Shown one piece after another: positions 50,661 to 54,520 of a DNA stretch of 54,520 nucleotides. The stretch comes from an uncultured Acidobacteriota bacterium. GTDB taxonomy: Bacteria > Acidobacteriota > Polarisedimenticolia > Polarisedimenticolales > Polarisedimenticolaceae. How positions within the stretch are numbered: the stretch's first letter is position 1; every line of letters begins with the position of its first letter. The DNA lies in NCBI GenBank assembly GCA_945787955.1, contig CALZKF010000003.1, positions 1 through 54,520 on the forward strand, in the 5' to 3' direction. Made by a program: the position numbers and the translations under genes. The notes beneath the pieces are model-generated. The model had not been told where the DNA came from, did not search any database, and saw only the letters and a program-made list of their open reading frames with translations.

Positions 50661-51006
50661 TGTGTAACCTCCTTCAATAGCGAAGTTAGGTCATGGGTAC
50701 CTGCCGGGCAAGGGATAGGCAAGAATTATTAAAAGAAATATGGAAAGCGGTTCGGGGGGGGCTACAGTTCTGATTCGCAAGAATTTCCCCTCCTCGGGCC
50801 GCGATGGAACCAAGTAATGAAGATGGCGGACGATGCAGAGCATCCCGAAGGCTTAAAACTCCTTGAAAAAAGGGCCTGTTTTCCGTATCTAGGTCTGGAA
50901 CATCTGCCCCCGTAACCGGTTGCGGCACACCGTATGGATTGGCTGAGCGGTTGTCCGACCGGTAACCCGGGAACAAGCATCGGGAAACGCCTCTCGAACA
51001 GGAGGG
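50661..51006. other. Divergent intergenic region, 346 bases
   Basis: It separates the GGDEF-PilZ gene from the secreted protein pair. It contains an AT-rich patch beside the GGDEF-PilZ gene (AATTATTAAAAGAAATAT) and a G8 run. TTGGCTGAGCGGTTGTCC near 50939 resembles a sigma-54 site, but the invariant GC is GT. No known riboswitch pattern was recognised. Confidence 0.5.
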
Positions 51007-51525
51007 ATGTGGGTGTCGCTGTCAGGACCAGCCAAGGTACTCGGGATTCTGGCCCTTGGGCTGTTTTTTTTTACAGGCCTGGCAGCCACCGAGCCCTATG
51101 TGATGGCCCGGATTCTCCCCGAGTGGGATGAGACCGGGGAGACCCTGCGACTGTCCATCATCCCGGATCAGGCCCTCGTCAACGCGACACTGCGTCTTGA
51201 AATCCCCGGATCACTGGCCCTGGAGCCAGGCGCCGGGCCGTTCCAGGACCGCTTCGTGGAACGGGTGGCCCAGGAGGGTCACAGGGCGTTGGAAGCGGGG
51301 CTGGGAGAACTCACCGCACGTTCCATCCTGCGCTTGTCCTTCAGGCCTTCGGCCCACCGGCTCCGGGGTGGCGTGGTCGCCTTCATCCTGGAAGGGGAAA
51401 CCGTCCAGGGAAAACAGGTTCGGGAAGCGATCGGAGTGGCGGTGGGACATCCGGGTGAACGGCCGGTCCGTCGCCACGGCGCCCTGGAGTTCCCGGCAGT
51501 ACCCCTCTCGGCAGAGCCCCAATGA
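51007..51525 (+). CDS. Secreted hypothetical protein
   Basis: 172 residues with signal peptide ('VLGILALGLFFFTGLAAT'). The body is beta-prone ('LRLSIIPDQALVNATLRLEIPGSLALEPG', 'SILRLSFRPSAHRLRGGVVAFILEGE') and may form an Ig-like fold; no family recognised. A GTG two codons after the ATG has better spacing from AGGAGGG, so either may be used. Its stop overlaps the metallopeptidase ATG (ATGA), which suggests a co-secreted partner or chaperone. Confidence 0.7.
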   Translation: MWVSLSGPAKVLGILALGLFFFTGLAATEPYVMARILPEWDETGETLRLSIIPDQALVNATLRLEIPGSLALEPGAGPFQDRFVERVAQEGHRALEAGLGELTARSILRLSFRPSAHRLRGGVVAFILEGETVQGKQVREAIGVAVGHPGERPVRRHGALEFPAVPLSAEPQ

Positions 51526-54520
51526 TCCGGAAGGAGGGGGCACGGTGGATTATCGGGCTATGCCTGCTGGCCCTCTGCGCGCCCGCCTGGGCGGACTGGA
51601 CCGCCACCGGCACGGTCTCCTACCAGGACCGTGAGTTCGATCAAACCGGGTTCACCGGCCTCGAACCGTCACTTCCGGTCCGGTTCGCCGATGTGGAGAT
51701 TGTGGATGACGGCACCGGAGCGGTGTTGGCCGCCGGAGCCACCGATAGCGGCGGAGGCTTCTCCATATTGGTCACGGATGCCGAAGTCCGGAACGTTTAT
51801 GTCCGGATCCTCACCGATTCGAATCAGACCCCGGATCTGTTCCTGCAGGTCACCGATGTCCTGAGTGTTCCGTACGCCATCGCCGGCAACGTTATTATCT
51901 CCCACGATCCCGGGACCGACATCAATATGGGTGCCGTGACCGCCCTGGTCGGAGCCGGGGGGGAGCCGTTCAACAGCTTCGATATGGGTGTCTACGGCGC
52001 CGACTACATCGCCTACCTGCAAGGCTCCCGGCCCGACGCCGCACACTCCCTCCGCATGGTCTGGGAAGCGGCCCGGGGATGGACCGTCTCCAGCGCTTCG
52101 GTCAGTCGCCTGGATATCCGGGACACCGGGGCCTACGACGATACGGTGCTGTTCCACGAATACGGGCACTATGCCGTATACAACTGGGCCGACAACGACA
52201 ACCCGGGGGGCTCCCATGCCCTGGCGGACTGCAATCAAAACCCGGCTCTGGCCTGGGACGAAGGGCATGCGTCGTTTTTCGGAAACTCGATCATGCGGCA
52301 CTTCGGCCTGCCTCGCCCGCACATTTATGTCGCGACAACCGGCGGCGTCGGACCGGGCCACATGCGGACCTGGTTCGATCTTGAAACCGAGGTCCGATTC
52401 GAGTGCAGCGGCAGCACCGGCGAGGTGGCGATTTACACCGCACTCTGGGACATGTTCGACGGGCCTGCCACCCAGGACGACACGCCCGGGACCGACGACG
52501 GCCCGATGGACACCCTGGCCCTGCCGGACTCGGACCACTGGGACAACATGGTCAACGGACTCGCGGGCAGAACGTTCATCACCGCGGAAGATTACTGGGA
52601 TCCCTGGTTCCTGCCCCCGCTGTCAAAAGGCCATTTGACGGAGATGATATCGATCTGGTCCGGCGGAGTTGAGATCGAGTATTTCGAGGACGGCAACGAA
52701 TCGAACGCCACCCGCCCCGAGGCGACGCCTCGCCTGGCCGACGGCACCGTGAGCCACGGCACCTTCTTCCTGGATCCTGAGGCGGATGGCGCCGGAGACA
52801 GCTCCCGCGAGGACGACTGGTACTCGTTCCAGGCCGTGCAGGACTGGCGCTACCAGGTCGAGACCCTGAACCTGCTGTCCGATGTGGACACGACCGTTCG
52901 GATCACCGGGGCGACCGGCGGCGGATCTCTTGCCAGCAACGACGACCGGGAGGTCGGCGACCCATCTTCATTCGTTGAATGGGTCGCCACCGCCACCGAT
53001 ACGTTCTACGTTGAGGTCACCGATGCCAACGACGGCACCTTTTACGGTTCGTACGATCTGATTATCACGCCCCCGCTGGATACCGACGGCGACGGCATCC
53101 CTGACGAACTCGATATTTGTCCAACGGTGGCAGACCCGGCGCAGGCCGATGCCGACGTCGACGGAGTCGGCGATCTTTGCGACAACTGTCCCAATGACAT
53201 CAACGCCGGCCAGGAGAATGCCGACGGCGATCTCCTGGGAGATGCCTGCGATGCATGTGTGGACGACCCGGACAACGACATCGATTCCGACGGCATTTGC
53301 GGTGATACGGACAACTGTCCGAACGTCCCCAACAACGGCCAGACCAACAGCGATACCGACAGCCTGGGCGACGCCTGCGACAACTGTCCGAGTATCGACA
53401 ACGAAACCCAGGACGATCTGGACGGCGACGGTCTGGGTGACGTATGCGACAGCGACCGGGACAATGACGGTGTTGACAACGGAACCGACTGTGCTCCGGA
53501 CCTCCAGCCGATGGCCGCTCTCCCCGGTGAGGTGCTGATTCACATTCTGGATACCGACGGCGGCACGGTGACCTGGGATCACGTCGTCGAGGGCGCCGTC
53601 TACGACCTGTACCGCGGCAGCTTCTGGACCGGTATTACTCCTGTTTACAACCACACCTGCCTGGCGGCCGGGCTGACCGGGAATGCCTACGTCGATCCGA
53701 CCAACGGCGCATCCGGGGAAATACGCTACTTCCTGCTGGCGGCCCGGAATGCGTGCGGATCCGGCCTGCTGGGAGAAGGGATCAGCGGCCAGCGCCCCAA
53801 CAACAACGAGTGCGCCATCCAGACCGGTGTGGACGCCGACCAGGATGGAGTGGACGATTACATGGATTCCTGCCCTGTCGTGGCCGACCCCGGCCAGTGG
53901 GACGGTGACCAGGACCGCACCGGAGATGCCTGTGACAACTGCCCGGTGGATGCCAATGCATCCCAACTCGACACCGATCTCGACAGCGCCGGCGACGTCT
54001 GCGACACCGACGATGACGGTGACGGCATCGATGACGGCGTGGATAACTGCCCGCTGGTTGCCAACCCGTCCCAGTTGGACACGGATATGGATGGCATGGG
54101 CGATGCCTGTGACACCGACAGCGACACCGACGGCGACGGTGTGGAGGATACGCTCGACAACTGTCCGCTGACGGCCAACCCGTCCCAGCTGGATACCGAC
54201 CTGGACGGCGCCGGCGACGCCTGTGACACCTGTCCCAACGATCCGGACGATGACATCGATTCCGACGGTGTCTGTGGTGATGTGGACAACTGTCCGAATG
54301 ATGCCAACGCCTCCCAGCTCGACACCGACCTGGACGGCGCAGGAGACGCCTGCGACGCCGACGATGACGGCGACGGTGTGGACGAGGGCTTGGACATCTG
54401 GCCGCTGACGGCTAACCCGTCCCAGCTGGATTCCGACCTGTACGGCGCCGGTGACGCCTGCGATGCCGACGACGACGGCGACGGTGTGGACGACGGCGTG
54501 GATAACTGCCCGCTGACGGC
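51522..54520 (+). CDS. Large secreted zinc metallopeptidase with thrombospondin type 3 repeats, 3' end outside window
   Basis: The frame stays open from an ATG overlapping the previous stop to the window edge (about 1000 codons), and is missing from the ORF track because no stop occurs. Signal peptide 'WIIGLCLLALCAPAWA'. About 20-110: a beta domain. Catalytic domain: 'HEYGH' (212-216) and a downstream 'WDEGHASFFG' with Glu247, a gluzincin-like arrangement. About 385-520: a pre-peptidase C-terminal (PPC)-like domain ('DDWYSFQAVQDWRYQVE'). Then repeated 'DxDxDGxGDxCDNCP' thrombospondin type 3 repeats, interrupted by a fibronectin-like or other beta domain around 665-760 and continuing to the edge. 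Likely a calcium-stabilised surface or exported protease. Confidence 0.85.
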   Translation, partial: MIRKEGARWIIGLCLLALCAPAWADWTATGTVSYQDREFDQTGFTGLEPSLPVRFADVEIVDDGTGAVLAAGATDSGGGFSILVTDAEVRNVYVRILTDSNQTPDLFLQVTDVLSVPYAIAGNVIISHDPGTDINMGAVTALVGAGGEPFNSFDMGVYGADYIAYLQGSRPDAAHSLRMVWEAARGWTVSSASVSRLDIRDTGAYDDTVLFHEYGHYAVYNWADNDNPGGSHALADCNQNPALAWDEGHASFFGNSIMRHFGLPRPHIYVATTGGVGPGHMRTWFDLETEVRFECSGSTGEVAIYTALWDMFDGPATQDDTPGTDDGPMDTLALPDSDHWDNMVNGLAGRTFITAEDYWDPWFLPPLSKGHLTEMISIWSGGVEIEYFEDGNESNATRPEATPRLADGTVSHGTFFLDPEADGAGDSSREDDWYSFQAVQDWRYQVETLNLLSDVDTTVRITGATGGGSLASNDDREVGDPSSFVEWVATATDTFYVEVTDANDGTFYGSYDLIITPPLDTDGDGIPDELDICPTVADPAQADADVDGVGDLCDNCPNDINAGQENADGDLLGDACDACVDDPDNDIDSDGICGDTDNCPNVPNNGQTNSDTDSLGDACDNCPSIDNETQDDLDGDGLGDVCDSDRDNDGVDNGTDCAPDLQPMAALPGEVLIHILDTDGGTVTWDHVVEGAVYDLYRGSFWTGITPVYNHTCLAAGLTGNAYVDPTNGASGEIRYFLLAARNACGSGLLGEGISGQRPNNNECAIQTGVDADQDGVDDYMDSCPVVADPGQWDGDQDRTGDACDNCPVDANASQLDTDLDSAGDVCDTDDDGDGIDDGVDNCPLVANPSQLDTDMDGMGDACDTDSDTDGDGVEDTLDNCPLTANPSQLDTDLDGAGDACDTCPNDPDDDIDSDGVCGDVDNCPNDANASQLDTDLDGAGDACDADDDGDGVDEGLDIWPLTANPSQLDSDLYGAGDACDADDDGDGVDDGVDNCPLT
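53074..54520 (+). repeat. Thrombospondin type 3 calcium-binding repeats
   Basis: Two blocks (about 53074-53505 and 53830 to the window end) of Asp-rich units such as 'DTDLDGAGDACD' and 'DDDGDGVDDGVDNCPL'. The DNA is repetitive too: cccgtcccagctgga-type segments recur, with unit identity highest toward the window edge, suggesting recent tandem duplication. Confidence 0.85.

Noticed and set aside
50800-50930. Possible riboswitch in the leader before the secreted gene pair
   Set aside because: No match to c-di-GMP, cobalamin or other motif patterns I can recognise by eye.
50939-50956. Sigma-54-like TTGGCTGAGCGGTTGTCC
   Set aside because: The invariant GC of the -12 box is GT; not reported as a promoter.

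Overview
The window is GC-rich DNA from a Gram-negative bacterium, probably from an uncultured lineage. Outer-membrane proteins (an OprO/P-type porin and a patatin with a predicted barrel), a proteobacterial-type class GN sortase pair, exosortase-associated hydrolases and two sigma-54-type promoters all point to a diderm. The large modular secreted proteins (PKD/REJ, discoidin-like and thrombospondin type 3 repeats) recall Acidobacteriota or Myxococcota-like genomes, but that placement is inference; no rRNA or tRNA gene is present. No CRISPR array, insertion sequence or prophage was seen.

Layout. (1) 1-1235: the end of a SNF2-family helicase, a DUF1761 membrane protein and a small [2Fe-2S] protein that lacks one cluster cysteine. 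(2) 1250-9574, minus strand: two very large adjacent paralogues, each with a signal peptide, a PIG-L/LmbE-type zinc deacetylase domain and alternating PKD/REJ-like and discoidin-like modules. (3) 9895-27527: an exopolysaccharide locus. It holds two exosortase-associated hydrolases (the second frameshifted), four glycosyltransferases, a Wzx-like flippase, an MDR dehydrogenase next to a Gfo/Idh/MocA oxidoreductase, a Rossmann-like fragment, and a minus-strand block of two polysaccharide deacetylases and a sulfotransferase. Two paralogous secreted beta-rich proteins sit at 11680 and 25359; the second has a close match to a sigma-54 promoter. (4) 27769-33426: a Cys-rich secreted protein, a porin broken by one in-frame stop, and a glycerol/glycerophosphodiester group (FGGY kinase, FAD-dependent G3P dehydrogenase, GDPD). 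(5) 33670-40095: a xi-class glutathionyl-hydroquinone reductase, a lysine-rich secreted protein, the VIT/vWA sortase target with its class GN sortase, and a patatin-barrel protein. (6) 40092-49343: RmuC, an AGCS alanine-type symporter, an S9 peptidase, DUF3311 with an SSS symporter, a YigZ-family protein, and a second SSS symporter preceded by an unlisted 33-codon membrane ORF. (7) 49380-54520: a PAS-GGDEF-PilZ protein with a degenerate GGDEF motif, then a secreted hypothetical coupled to a large zinc metallopeptidase with thrombospondin type 3 repeats. This last gene runs off the window and is missing from the ORF track because it has no stop here.

How it fits together. Region 3 reads as an export route for a polysaccharide that may be sulfated and partly de-N-acetylated; the PIG-L paralogues and jelly-roll-like proteins are plausible extracellular partners. 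Region 4 could take up and oxidise glycerophosphodiesters. Region 6 combines peptide hydrolysis with amino-acid or other Na+-coupled uptake. Several genes overlap by ATGA, GTGA or TTGA, so translational coupling is common.
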